Assembly (NCBI GenBank): GCA_902609285.1
Contig: CACLRL010000009.1
Location: forward strand, 1-56,190
Length of the DNA: 56,190 nt
Origin: an uncultured Candidatus Actinomarina sp.
GTDB lineage: Bacteria; Actinomycetota; Acidimicrobiia; Actinomarinales; Actinomarinaceae
Direction: 5' to 3'
Below are positions 37,161-46,890 of this stretch, piece by piece. The notes beneath the pieces were generated by a model. That model saw only the letters and a list, made by a program, of their open reading frames with translations, was not told the origin of the DNA and made no database searches. The position numbers and the translations under genes were made by a program. Each line of letters begins with the position of its first letter. Position 1 is the first letter of the stretch.

Positions 37161-38019
37161 CTTTTATTTAGTAAATAAACCTCGTAATTGGACATCCCAA
37201 GATCTTTGTACAGTTTTTAAAAGAAAATTTGCATTTTCTAAAGTTGGTCATTCAGGTACATTAGATCCAAATGCAAGTGGTTTGATGCTTCTTGCTACGA
37301 ATAAATATACAAAACTCTTCGATTATTTGAAAGATACAAATAAAACATATGAGTTTGAAGCATTATTTGGTCTTGAATCAGATAGTTTTGATACTGATAC
37401 AGACGTTAGAGAAGTAGATTCAATAAACTTAAAATTATTAAAAAAAGAACTTGATGAAGGTATTGCTAGTCTTACAGGAAAAATAAAACAAACACCTCCA
37501 ATTTATTCCGCTATAAAAGTTGATGGAAAAAGGTTGTACAAATACGCTAGGCAAAATAAAAATGTTGATATTCCTGAAAGGGAAGTGGAAGTCAGCAGTT
37601 TTAATCTATTAAATTTTGAAAATAATAAAGCTACATTTTCAGCATCAGTAAGTAAAGGAACATTCATCCGATCATTGGTAGTTGACCTTGCAAGTTACTT
37701 AGGAACAAAAGCTGTTGTATCCTCAATTGTCAGAACGTCTATAGGTGATTTAAATAGTAAAAATTCACCAATCATAGATGAAATTAATACGAAAACAGAA
37801 AATGACATACCTGCTCCAGTAGTATGGACTGAATTATTCAATCTACCTATCATTTCAGTCGGTGATGATTTAATTGAAGAAATTAGCAATGGCAACTTTT
37901 TATCTAATGAATATTTTGGAGAAAAAAAACTTTCAATTATTGAAAATAAAAACACTATTCTTGCAATTTACGAACCTTACAATGAGAATAAATTTAAACC
38001 ACAAAAAGTATTAATATGA
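37138..38019 (+). CDS. truB: tRNA pseudouridine(55) synthase TruB
   Basis: LVNKPRNWTSQDLC; KVGHSGTLDPNASGLMLLATNKYTKL; PPIYSAIKVDGKRLYKYAR. Confidence 0.94.
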   Translation: MKLENLSNFYLVNKPRNWTSQDLCTVFKRKFAFSKVGHSGTLDPNASGLMLLATNKYTKLFDYLKDTNKTYEFEALFGLESDSFDTDTDVREVDSINLKLLKKELDEGIASLTGKIKQTPPIYSAIKVDGKRLYKYARQNKNVDIPEREVEVSSFNLLNFENNKATFSASVSKGTFIRSLVVDLASYLGTKAVVSSIVRTSIGDLNSKNSPIIDEINTKTENDIPAPVVWTELFNLPIISVGDDLIEEISNGNFLSNEYFGEKKLSIIENKNTILAIYEPYNENKFKPQKVLI

Positions 38020-38912
38020 AAATTTACAATAATTCATCACCTGATACAAATATAGAAAATAGTTCTGGAGTTGTATGTATTGGTGGATTTGATGGGATTC
38101 ACTTGGCCCATCAACAATTATTTAAGAAAACAATAAGCATTTCTAAAGAGTTTGACATAATCACTTTTGAAGTGATACCAAAAATTTACTTCAATGAAAA
38201 TTTGAAACCTTTGATATCAAATAAAGGTAGGGAAAAAATTTTTTCTACTTTTAATCCAAATAACCTAATATATTTAAATTTCGAAAACTTTAATAAAATT
38301 TCACAAGAACAATTTTGCAAATACTTGAAGAATAATTTAAACGTGAAAAAGATTGTCGTTGGCAAAGATTTTAAGTTTGGCAACAACAGGTCAGGTGATA
38401 TAACTTCACTAATTAATTTTTTTGGCGTCGCGAATGTTTATTTACTTGACGATTTTCTTATAGATAATGAGAAAGTCTCATCTACAAAAATTCGTTACTA
38501 TCTTTCAAATGGTGAAATTGAAAAAGCTAATGTTTATCTTGGAAGAGAATTTTCATTTATTGGTACTGTAATTGAAGGCAAGAAGCTTGGAAGAAGTCTA
38601 GGTTTTCCAACAGCTAATTTGTCATTAGAACAAGAAACTTTTATTCCTAATTTCGGTGTTTATGCAGGAACAGTAAATATAGATAATGAGATTTTCAATG
38701 CAATAGTAAATATTGGAATAAATCCTACTGTTGATGATCAATCAACCGTTAAAATTGAAGCTCATATTTTTGACTTTTCATCTGACATATACGATCAAAA
38801 GGTAGAACTTTCATTAAACAAATTTATTCGTAAAGAAATAAAATTTAATAATATTGATGAATTGAAGATTCAAATAGCTGAGGATATTAAAACAGCAAAG
38901 AAATACTTTTAA
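38016..38912 (+). CDS. ribF: Bifunctional riboflavin kinase/FAD synthetase RibF
   Basis: VCIGGFDGIHLAHQQLF; GKDFKFGNNRSGD; GRSLGFPTANL. Confidence 0.93.
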   Translation: MKIYNNSSPDTNIENSSGVVCIGGFDGIHLAHQQLFKKTISISKEFDIITFEVIPKIYFNENLKPLISNKGREKIFSTFNPNNLIYLNFENFNKISQEQFCKYLKNNLNVKKIVVGKDFKFGNNRSGDITSLINFFGVANVYLLDDFLIDNEKVSSTKIRYYLSNGEIEKANVYLGREFSFIGTVIEGKKLGRSLGFPTANLSLEQETFIPNFGVYAGTVNIDNEIFNAIVNIGINPTVDDQSTVKIEAHIFDFSSDIYDQKVELSLNKFIRKEIKFNNIDELKIQIAEDIKTAKKYF

Positions 38913-38951
38913 TTTACACTTTAGATTCATTAACTACTATTATTATCTCGA

Positions 38952-39209
38952 ATGAAGACCAAAAATGAATTAATTAAAGAATACGGTAAATCAGATAATG
39001 ATACCGGGTCAACAGAGGTTCAAGTAGCCTTACTTACAAAAAGAATTGAGGATCTAACTGGTCATTTAAAAGATCATAAAAAAGACCATCACACACGAAG
39101 AGGTCTTTTGATGCTTGTAGGTAAAAGAAAAAGGCTTCTTCAGTATCTTGAAAATCAAGATGTTGAGAGATATAGATCTTTGATTGATAAACTTGGTCTA
39201 AGAAAGTAA
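38952..39209 (+). CDS. rpsO: 30S ribosomal protein S15
   Basis: [48 protein letters not shown]. Confidence 0.97.
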   Translation: MKTKNELIKEYGKSDNDTGSTEVQVALLTKRIEDLTGHLKDHKKDHHTRRGLLMLVGKRKRLLQYLENQDVERYRSLIDKLGLRK

Positions 39210-39217
39210 ATAAATAT

Positions 39218-39278
39218 AAGATAGAGCGTTGTTAATTGAGAGCTTTTAAGGAAAGCTGGCAATTAATAACCTCATCTT
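39218..39278 (+). promoter_or_regulatory. Long stem-loop in rpsO-pnp intergenic leader (possible RNase III processing site)
   Basis: GTTGTTAATTG/CAATTAATAAC (11 pairs, one G-U) plus inner AGCTTT/AAAGCT (6 bp) and outer AAGATAGAG/CTCATCTT with bulges. Confidence 0.75.
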
Positions 39279-39292
39279 GGAAAAGAGGATAA

Positions 39293-41569
39293 ATGTCCGT
39301 AACAAATGTCACATGTAATATTGGTGATAAAGAAATAAAATTTGAAACAGGTAAATTAGCACTTCAGGCACCTGGATCAGTAGTTGTAACATCTGGAGAT
39401 ACAAATGTTTTAGTAACAACTGTTGCTAATACTTCGGTTAGAGAGGGTATTGATTTCTTTCCTTTAACTGTAGATGTTGAAGAAAGAATGTATGCAGCAG
39501 GTAAAATACCTGGAGGATTTTTCAGAAGAGAAGGAAGACAAACTGAGAAAGCTATACTGGCTTGTCGATTAATAGACAGACCTTTACGACCTTCTTTTGC
39601 AGATGGTTTTAGATGTGAAACTCAAATTATTGCAACTGTATTGAGCGTTGATAATGAAAATGAATATGATGTGTTATCACTCAATGCTGCATCTCTTGGA
39701 CTTCAATTAGCAGGCATACCACTAGAATCTCCCGTTGGAGCTGTAAGAATGTCTTTAATTAATGACGAATGGGTTGTTCAAGCTACTAATACTGAACAAG
39801 AAGAATCAATATTTGAAATGGTCATCGCTGGAAAGCTGAATGAAAAAAATGAGATTGACATAGTTATGGTTGAAGCGGGCGCAAAAGAAAACACCTTTGA
39901 AAAAATTGATTCAGGTAGTGTTGCTCCCTCCGAAGATATTGTTGCAGATGGGATAGATTTATCTAAAGAATATATCCAAGCCTTAATAAATGCTCAGAGA
40001 GAATTAGTATCTATGAATGATGTACCTTCTGTAGATTGGCCAATTATTGAAGACTATTCGGATGAATTAAAATCAAAAATTGAAGCTAGTTGCAAAGACG
40101 AATTAAATGAAATTTCCTCCATTACTGAAAGATCTGAAAGAAGTAGTCGACAAAATGAATTACAAGAAAAAGTTATAGAAGAGTTTTTAGATGAAGAAGA
40201 GGATAACTCGAAAGCAATTAAGTTAGCCTTCAAATCAATATTTAAGGAATTGGTAAGAGACAGAGTAGTTAGTGGTGGTCCAAGACTTGACGGAAGATCA
40301 CCAACAGACATTAGAGATATATCATCTGAGATTAACTTACTACCAATGGTCCATGGTTCATCCTTATTTCTAAGAGGAGAAACACAAGTATTGAACGTAA
40401 CAACTTTAGGCATGTCAAGACTTGAACAAATGCTAGACACGATAGATACTGTTACTTCAAAGAGATATATGCATCACTATAATTTTCCACCATATTCAAC
40501 TGGTGAAGCTTACATGATGAGAGGTCCAAAAAGAAGAGAAATTGGTCATGGAGCATTAGCTGAAAAAGCAATGCTACCTGTCATTCCTCCAAAAGCAGAT
40601 TTTCCTTACACCATAAGAGTTGTTAGTGAAGCAATATCATCTAATGGATCAACATCCCAAGCCTCAGTTTGTGCATCTAGTCTTTCTTTGATGTCAGCAG
40701 GAGTCCCAATAAGAGAACATGTATCTGGGATAGCAATGGGTTTAATATCTAAAAATAGTGAATTTGTAACACTTACAGATATCTTGGGTGCGGAAGATGC
40801 ATTGGGAGATATGGACTTTAAAGTCGCAGGAACAAGGGGAGTGATTACTGCTCTTCAATTAGATATGAAAATTGAGGGCTTGCCATCAGATATTTTAAGA
40901 AAAGCTTTGGAACAAGCAAAAGATGCAAGACATCACATCTTAGATATAATGGAAGATACCATTTCAGAACCAGCTGATTCATTATCAGGCAATGCACCAA
41001 GGTTAGAGTCAATAGAATTACCAAAAGATAAAATTGGTGAAGTCATAGGACCTAAAGGTAAAAATATTAGAAAGATTGAAGAAGAAACTGGAGCTAGCGT
41101 TGAAATTGATGATGATGGAATCCTTACTTTAGGCTCTACTGAACAGGATTCTTTAGATACTGCTAGAGAAATGGTAATGGCAATTATTGATCCAGAAGAG
41201 CCTGAATTAAATCAAGAATATGAAGGTGAAGTTGTAAGTCTTGCAAAATATGGAGCTTTCATCAATATACTTCCTGGTAGAGATGGATTAATGCATATTT
41301 CTAAATTTAACTCTGAATTACGTGTAAATAACCCTGAAAAAATCTTAAATGTTGGGGATAAAATCATGGTCGTAGTTGATTCAATTGAGAATGGTAAAGT
41401 TGGCCTTACACCAGTAAATGATTTAGAAATTCCAGAAGATGCTATTGAAAAAAGACAATCTAGTAATAAAGATAGAAACTCAAGATCATCAAAACCAAAA
41501 GATAACAAAAATGGTAACAAAAACCGTAAAAGAGTATCTTTTGAGGATGAATTCGAAAAAGGTATCTAG
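39293..41569 (+). CDS. pnp: Polyribonucleotide nucleotidyltransferase
   Basis: PGGFFRREGRQTEKAILACRLIDRPLRP; KH IGPKGKNIRKIEEETGASVEIDD; S1 YEGEVVSLAKYGAFINILPGRDGLMHISK. Confidence 0.97.
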   Translation: MSVTNVTCNIGDKEIKFETGKLALQAPGSVVVTSGDTNVLVTTVANTSVREGIDFFPLTVDVEERMYAAGKIPGGFFRREGRQTEKAILACRLIDRPLRPSFADGFRCETQIIATVLSVDNENEYDVLSLNAASLGLQLAGIPLESPVGAVRMSLINDEWVVQATNTEQEESIFEMVIAGKLNEKNEIDIVMVEAGAKENTFEKIDSGSVAPSEDIVADGIDLSKEYIQALINAQRELVSMNDVPSVDWPIIEDYSDELKSKIEASCKDELNEISSITERSERSSRQNELQEKVIEEFLDEEEDNSKAIKLAFKSIFKELVRDRVVSGGPRLDGRSPTDIRDISSEINLLPMVHGSSLFLRGETQVLNVTTLGMSRLEQMLDTIDTVTSKRYMHHYNFPPYSTGEAYMMRGPKRREIGHGALAEKAMLPVIPPKADFPYTIRVVSEAISSNGSTSQASVCASSLSLMSAGVPIREHVSGIAMGLISKNSEFVTLTDILGAEDALGDMDFKVAGTRGVITALQLDMKIEGLPSDILRKALEQAKDARHHILDIMEDTISEPADSLSGNAPRLESIELPKDKIGEVIGPKGKNIRKIEEETGASVEIDDDGILTLGSTEQDSLDTAREMVMAIIDPEEPELNQEYEGEVVSLAKYGAFINILPGRDGLMHISKFNSELRVNNPEKILNVGDKIMVVVDSIENGKVGLTPVNDLEIPEDAIEKRQSSNKDRNSRSSKPKDNKNGNKNRKRVSFEDEFEKGI

Positions 41570-42085
41570 TTACTTACGATTGCCGGTTAGTTTTGTAGGA
41601 TTTGTCGATTCAGTAGTTACGTAAGCATCTGGATTAATTTCGGAGACGATTTTAAGAACATCTCTTACTTTTTTACGTGGAGCAACACACCAAGCTATGC
41701 TGACTTCACCTTCCATACCTTCACCATTTATTAAAGTAACTCCAAAACCTTTATTCCTTAATTCAGTTGCGACTTTTTGACTGTCGGCATCTTTAGGTGA
41801 AAAAATTCTAACAACAACATCACCTATTGCAATACTGGACTCAATATAAGAACCAACAATAGTACCTGCTGCAAAACCAAGTGCGTAACCTATTGCTAAA
41901 AATGGATCATTCAAATCTCTAATTACTTGTGAAATAGCAATTATCCAAATACCAGATTCAATAAAACCTAATAGTGCGCCAAAAAGTGGTTTTCCTTTAT
42001 TCACATAAAGAGTTCTTAAAGTTCCTAAAGATTGATCAATTAATCGTAAGATGAATATGTAACCCGCGGCTAAAAGTAATTCCAT
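41570..42085 (-). CDS. DUF5698/DUF2179-like membrane protein
   Basis: RLIDQSLGTLRTLYVNKGKPLFGALLGFIESGIWIIAISQVI, then soluble C-terminal domain. Confidence 0.75.
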   Translation of the reverse strand: MELLLAAGYIFILRLIDQSLGTLRTLYVNKGKPLFGALLGFIESGIWIIAISQVIRDLNDPFLAIGYALGFAAGTIVGSYIESSIAIGDVVVRIFSPKDADSQKVATELRNKGFGVTLINGEGMEGEVSIAWCVAPRKKVRDVLKIVSEINPDAYVTTESTNPTKLTGNRK

Positions 42086-42087
42086 TT

Positions 42088-42822
42088 TTAACTTTTGAGC
42101 TTTAAAGTCATCTCGTCATATACATTTTTCATTTTATGATGAGTGTCTTTTACAAGTTGTTCAATACTCTCTTTGTTGTACTTTGACATATCGATTGGTT
42201 CTAGTGTTTTTATCATTGCTTTACCACTTTTCATAAATTTGCTTCCTCTTGGCCAGATATCTCCAGTACCAGCAATTACAACGGGCAATATGCGAACATT
42301 ATTTTGCCGAGCAATATGAAATGCACCATTTTTAAATTCTTTAAATTCATTTTTATCAACACGTGTTCCTTGAGGATAAACCATTAATGACCATCCATTT
42401 TTGAATAAATTTTTTGCTTGTTCATTTATAGATTCACGATCATTTGGATTGTCTCTATCGACTTTTATAAAATTGAAAGATTTTGCTGCTGTTCTAAAAA
42501 CGGGTAGTTTATACACTTCTTTTTTTGCCATGAATGCCCATTTAATTTTTAAAAGTTTAAAAAGGATCAAAGAATCAATATTTGATAAATGATTTGAGAT
42601 AACAACAAAAGATTCATTATTTTTATACTCAACTGCTTTTGTAAATGTAGTTTTTGCACGTGCGGCCCACAACCATGGATTTACCCAAGATTGGGCTATA
42701 TAATATTTTAATTTTCCGTATTTATTGAATAGACCAACAAACCAAATTGCATAAGTTACAGGGATTGTGTAAATAGCCATAATAAACAAATTGAACCAGC
42801 TTAATACTTTATTCTTGAGCAT
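42088..42822 (-). CDS. 1-acyl-sn-glycerol-3-phosphate acyltransferase (PlsC-like)
   Basis: VVISNHLSNIDSLILF (HX4D), YPQGTRVDKNEFKEFKNGAFHIARQNNVRILPVVI. Confidence 0.9.
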   Translation of the reverse strand: MLKNKVLSWFNLFIMAIYTIPVTYAIWFVGLFNKYGKLKYYIAQSWVNPWLWAARAKTTFTKAVEYKNNESFVVISNHLSNIDSLILFKLLKIKWAFMAKKEVYKLPVFRTAAKSFNFIKVDRDNPNDRESINEQAKNLFKNGWSLMVYPQGTRVDKNEFKEFKNGAFHIARQNNVRILPVVIAGTGDIWPRGSKFMKSGKAMIKTLEPIDMSKYNKESIEQLVKDTHHKMKNVYDEMTLKLKS

Positions 42823-42860
42823 GGCCTAATAATACAGTGATATGATATTCATAAGTAAAA

Positions 42861-43370
42861 ATGATTGAAAAAAATAAATTAAGAAGTAACTTAAAAAATT
42901 TAGATTATAAGGATTTTGCTCTTTCAGAAATTAATATCCAATTTTTAAATACATTAATACATCAAAAAAAAGTTTGTACATACATCCCAAATAAAATGGA
43001 GATAAATATAAATAAATACTTAGTCAATTTTTTACAACTTCAAACAACTTATTTAGTTGGCGAGGTCCTTAATATTTGTTTACTGAACGAACCGTTTTTA
43101 GAAAATAAATACAAAATCGCTGAACCAGCAATAAAGATACCCGTCTCAGATACTCAAGTATTTCTAATTCCAGGTTTAGGATTTACAAAAGAAGGTATCC
43201 GATTAGGAAGAGGTAAAGGTCTCTATGATAAGCTATTGTCAAAATATTCTACAGCTTTAAAGATTGGGATATGTGCAAATAAAAACTTATTAGATGAGAT
43301 ACCAACGGAAGAACATGATATATTGATGGATTATATTTTGACAGAGAACGAAAATTTTAAAATACATTAA
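42861..43370 (+). CDS. 5-formyltetrahydrofolate cyclo-ligase family protein
   Basis: LIPGLGFTKEGIRLGRGKGLYDKLLSKY signature. Confidence 0.85.
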   Translation: MIEKNKLRSNLKNLDYKDFALSEINIQFLNTLIHQKKVCTYIPNKMEININKYLVNFLQLQTTYLVGEVLNICLLNEPFLENKYKIAEPAIKIPVSDTQVFLIPGLGFTKEGIRLGRGKGLYDKLLSKYSTALKIGICANKNLLDEIPTEEHDILMDYILTENENFKIH

Positions 43371-43382
43371 AATTAAATAATT

Positions 43383-44423
43383 ATGGATGTAAGCATTAAT
43401 GTTGGATACTTTGGTCCACATATATCAGATGACAAAGATTTATTTAAAAAACTTGATGATATAGGTGTCTCTTGTGTTTGGACTGCAGAGGCATATGGTT
43501 ATGATGCTGTAACACCACTTGCATATTTTTCGGCCTTAACAAACAATATGAATATTGGATCTGGAATAATGCAAATACCTGCTCGTACTCCAGCTATGAC
43601 TGCCATGACCGCTGTTACGCTTGATCAGATGTCAAAAGGAAGATTTAGATTAGGACTTGGTGTTTCTGGGCCCCAGGTAGTTGAAGGTTGGCATGGCGTA
43701 CCATATGGTAAGCCACTTGCAAAAACAAGAGAATATGTAGAACTAGTAAGAAACATTATCAAAAGAGAAGGAAAAGTTGAGCACAATGGTGAATATTACA
43801 AACTTCCTCTGTCCGGAGAAAATACTTCTGGTCTTGGAAAGCCATTAAAGCTTATTGATCAACCTTTAAGAGATGAGATACCAATTTATCTAGCAGCAGT
43901 AGGCCTTAAAAATGTTGAAATGACCGCAGAAATTGCCGATGGGTGGCTACCTTTTATGTATTCTCCTCTTAAAGGCGAAGAGATTTATAAAGACTCACTA
44001 ACAAATGGATTTAAAAAATCGGGAGTAGCAGACAAAAAAGATAAATTTGAAATTGTAACAACTGTAATTGGTCGCGTATGTGATGAAGAAGAGATTGATG
44101 AATATTTATATCCAGCAAGAAATGTTTACACACTTTATGTTGGAGGCATGGGCGCAAAATCCAAAAATTTCTATTACAACCTTTTTTGTGAATACGGATA
44201 TGAGGATATTGCCGATGAATTACAAAATCTCTATTTAAGTGGTAATAAAAAAGAATCAGAGAAAATGTTTCCAAAAGAATTACTAGATGAACTTACATTA
44301 GTTGGCACAAAAAAAGATATTGAAAACAAAGTAGAAATGTGGAAAGAAAGTAATGTAACTGAAATTTCTTTATCACTTCCTATTGATTTTGAAACTGTTA
44401 AATTTATAAAAGAATTACTTTGA
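43383..44423 (+). CDS. LLM class (luciferase-like, probably F420-dependent) oxidoreductase
   Basis: VNVGYFGPH-type start; SCVWTAEAYGYDAVTPLAYFSALTNNMNIGSGIMQIPARTPAMTAMTAVTLDQMSKGRFRLGLGVSGPQVVEGWHG. Confidence 0.92.
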   Translation: MDVSINVGYFGPHISDDKDLFKKLDDIGVSCVWTAEAYGYDAVTPLAYFSALTNNMNIGSGIMQIPARTPAMTAMTAVTLDQMSKGRFRLGLGVSGPQVVEGWHGVPYGKPLAKTREYVELVRNIIKREGKVEHNGEYYKLPLSGENTSGLGKPLKLIDQPLRDEIPIYLAAVGLKNVEMTAEIADGWLPFMYSPLKGEEIYKDSLTNGFKKSGVADKKDKFEIVTTVIGRVCDEEEIDEYLYPARNVYTLYVGGMGAKSKNFYYNLFCEYGYEDIADELQNLYLSGNKKESEKMFPKELLDELTLVGTKKDIENKVEMWKESNVTEISLSLPIDFETVKFIKELL

Positions 44424-45763
44424 AAATTCTTTTAACTTCTTTTTATGATTTAGGCAAACAACCAAAAATTATTGCAGAGATTGCCGATAAATATAATAAC
44501 ACTGAAGTGCATTTTGATTTTGTTGATTTTTCAGTAGATAATCAAAATATAGATCTAGATACTTATGATGTGCTTGGAATTTATGCACCGATGCATACAG
44601 CAACAATTCTTTCAATTGAATATATTAAAGATAAAAAACTGCCCGATAAAGTATTTACATTTGGATTGTATGGATCTGTTCTTGAAGATTTCAATCCTTT
44701 AATTAAATATATCAAAGATATTGAAAGTGAGGAACTTACTTCTTTTTTAAAACTTAATGAAAACCAAAAATTTTCATTAAAAGACAATATACCTAATAGA
44801 CAAATATTTCCCGATATCTCAAATTACGCACATTTAGTAGATGGATCAAATAATCTTGTTGCTGGATCAGTAGAAACTACTTACGGTTGCAAGCATTCGT
44901 GTACTCATTGTCCCGTTCCAATCTCTTTTAATGGAAGTTTTAAAACGTATTCTTTAGAAAAAATAGTTAATGATGTCCAAAATCAGGTGAATCAAGGTGC
45001 AAAACATATATCATTTAATGACCCAGATTTTTTTAATGGCCCAATTCACGCATTGAAAATTCTTGAGGCATTAAATCACAAATTTCCAGAAATAACCTAT
45101 GATTCAACAATAAAAGTAGAACATATTATAAAATTTAAAAAATATTTTAAAGAACTAGCGTCTTTGAATATGGCTTTTGTGATTTCTGCATTCGAAACAA
45201 CTAATGACAAAGTTTTAACAATTCTTGAAAAAAACCATACAAGCAATGATTTAAATAATTCAATAGAGACTTCAAAGGAATTTGGTATTGATATACGACC
45301 AACATGGATGCCTTTTTCTCCATGGACAGAATTAGAAGATTTATCAAATATCGTAGAATTAATCGAAGGTTATCAATTACGTGAGACTGTAGATCCCATT
45401 CAATTAACTATTAAATTGTTAATACCTAAACACTCCCTCATAATTAAAAGACCTGAAATAAAAAAATATTTAGGTGATTATGAAAAAGAATCATTAAGTT
45501 TTCAATGGCAATATGAAAATATTCATGCTGAAAAATTACAATTTACCCTTTTTGATTTTATTTTGAATAATTCAGAATTAGATGAGCATAAACAATATCT
45601 AGGGATGGTAAGTATTATTGAAGAATTTACACGTACAAAATTAATAACAAATACAAACTATGACTTTAAGAAAGTACCTAAGTTATCGGAAACATGGTTT
45701 TGTTGTGCAGAACCCAGTAAAATTCAACTCGATAGAATTAAAACAAATAAGGCATTGATATGA
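44420..45763 (+). CDS. Radical SAM protein with C-terminal CCAEP tail
   Basis: TTYGCKHSCTHCPVP (CX3CX2C), N-terminal Rossmann-like region, C-terminal ETWFCCAEPSKIQLDRIKTNK; ATGA overlaps with both neighbours. Confidence 0.85.
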   Translation: MKILLTSFYDLGKQPKIIAEIADKYNNTEVHFDFVDFSVDNQNIDLDTYDVLGIYAPMHTATILSIEYIKDKKLPDKVFTFGLYGSVLEDFNPLIKYIKDIESEELTSFLKLNENQKFSLKDNIPNRQIFPDISNYAHLVDGSNNLVAGSVETTYGCKHSCTHCPVPISFNGSFKTYSLEKIVNDVQNQVNQGAKHISFNDPDFFNGPIHALKILEALNHKFPEITYDSTIKVEHIIKFKKYFKELASLNMAFVISAFETTNDKVLTILEKNHTSNDLNNSIETSKEFGIDIRPTWMPFSPWTELEDLSNIVELIEGYQLRETVDPIQLTIKLLIPKHSLIIKRPEIKKYLGDYEKESLSFQWQYENIHAEKLQFTLFDFILNNSELDEHKQYLGMVSIIEEFTRTKLITNTNYDFKKVPKLSETWFCCAEPSKIQLDRIKTNKALI

Positions 45764-46266
45764 CAGAAATTTCAAGTGAGGAGATTAATGTTTCAACGTG
45801 GAAAATTCCTAGTCCACTAGGTATTATTGGTAGTCATTCAGATGGTCAATTCAATGGAATGACGGCTAGTTGGATATCACAAGTTAGCATGGAGCCAGCT
45901 CTTATCGGCGTGGGGATAGATAATAAAAGTGTTACTTTTAATCTAATGAATAGCAGTGATTACTTTTCATTGAATATGTTCTCTCCTGATTACACTAAAG
46001 TTTTTGTAAAATTTTCGAAACCAGCACAATATACAGAAGGTTTTTTGAATAAGGAACCGATTACATTATCAGATAACTCTGTTCCGATTTTTGATAATGC
46101 GACAGTTTGGTTTGAATTAAAAACTACTCAAAAAATAAATTTGGGAACGCATACCTTTTTTATTGGGGAAATTATTGATTGTAAGACTCTTAATCCTGAT
46201 GAACGAGTTGCATATATGGGTGATACTCGAATGAAGTATGGGGGAGTCCCTAGAGGTGGACACTAG
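45760..46266 (+). CDS. Flavin reductase-like (FMN-binding split barrel) protein
   Basis: GIIGSHSDGQFNGMTASWISQVSMEPALIGVGIDNKSVTFNLMNSSDYFSLNMF. Confidence 0.88.
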   Translation: MTEISSEEINVSTWKIPSPLGIIGSHSDGQFNGMTASWISQVSMEPALIGVGIDNKSVTFNLMNSSDYFSLNMFSPDYTKVFVKFSKPAQYTEGFLNKEPITLSDNSVPIFDNATVWFELKTTQKINLGTHTFFIGEIIDCKTLNPDERVAYMGDTRMKYGGVPRGGH

Positions 46267-46342
46267 TTTACAATAAATTAACAAACTCAATGTCTTATAT
46301 TTAATATCAAACTTTATACTAAACTATCTTTGAAAGGATTAA

Positions 46343-46879
46343 ATGAAATTAAAAAAAGGCGACAAGATTGAAGATATAACATTACCTTCAATTGATGGTA
46401 CAACTTTCAACTTAGAGGCAATAAAAGGAAAAAAAGCTATGGTATCTTTCTATCGTTACTCTTCTTGTCCATTTTGTCACTTACGAATAAATGAGATAAT
46501 AAATAAAAAAAATGAATTTGGTGATGATTTTGTTCCGATTGCAATATTTGATTGTGATTTTGATGATTTAGTTAAGAATTCTAAAAAACATGATGGCAAC
46601 ATCACAATTTTATGTGATGATGACCGTGTTTATTTTGATAAATATGAAGTACAAAATAGTTTCTTTAGATTTTTATTAGGTATAACAATTAGGGTAGATC
46701 GCTTTTTTCGAGCCCTTTCTAAGGGTTACAATCCTGCTTCAAATATGAGTGGTGCTTTTTTAGGATTGCCTGCAGATATTTTAATTGATGAAAATGGAGT
46801 TGTAGAAAAAGCACTATACGGTGCTCATACTGCGAATCATATACCAATGAAAGAGGTAATTGAGTTTTCAAATAGTTAA
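46343..46879 (+). CDS. AhpC/TSA-type peroxiredoxin-like protein
   Basis: KKGDKIEDITLPSIDG; VSFYRYSSCPFCHLRINEI; Trx-fold C-term GLPADILIDENGVVEKALYG. Confidence 0.8.
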   Translation: MKLKKGDKIEDITLPSIDGTTFNLEAIKGKKAMVSFYRYSSCPFCHLRINEIINKKNEFGDDFVPIAIFDCDFDDLVKNSKKHDGNITILCDDDRVYFDKYEVQNSFFRFLLGITIRVDRFFRALSKGYNPASNMSGAFLGLPADILIDENGVVEKALYGAHTANHIPMKEVIEFSNS

Positions 46880-46890
46880 AATATAAATTA

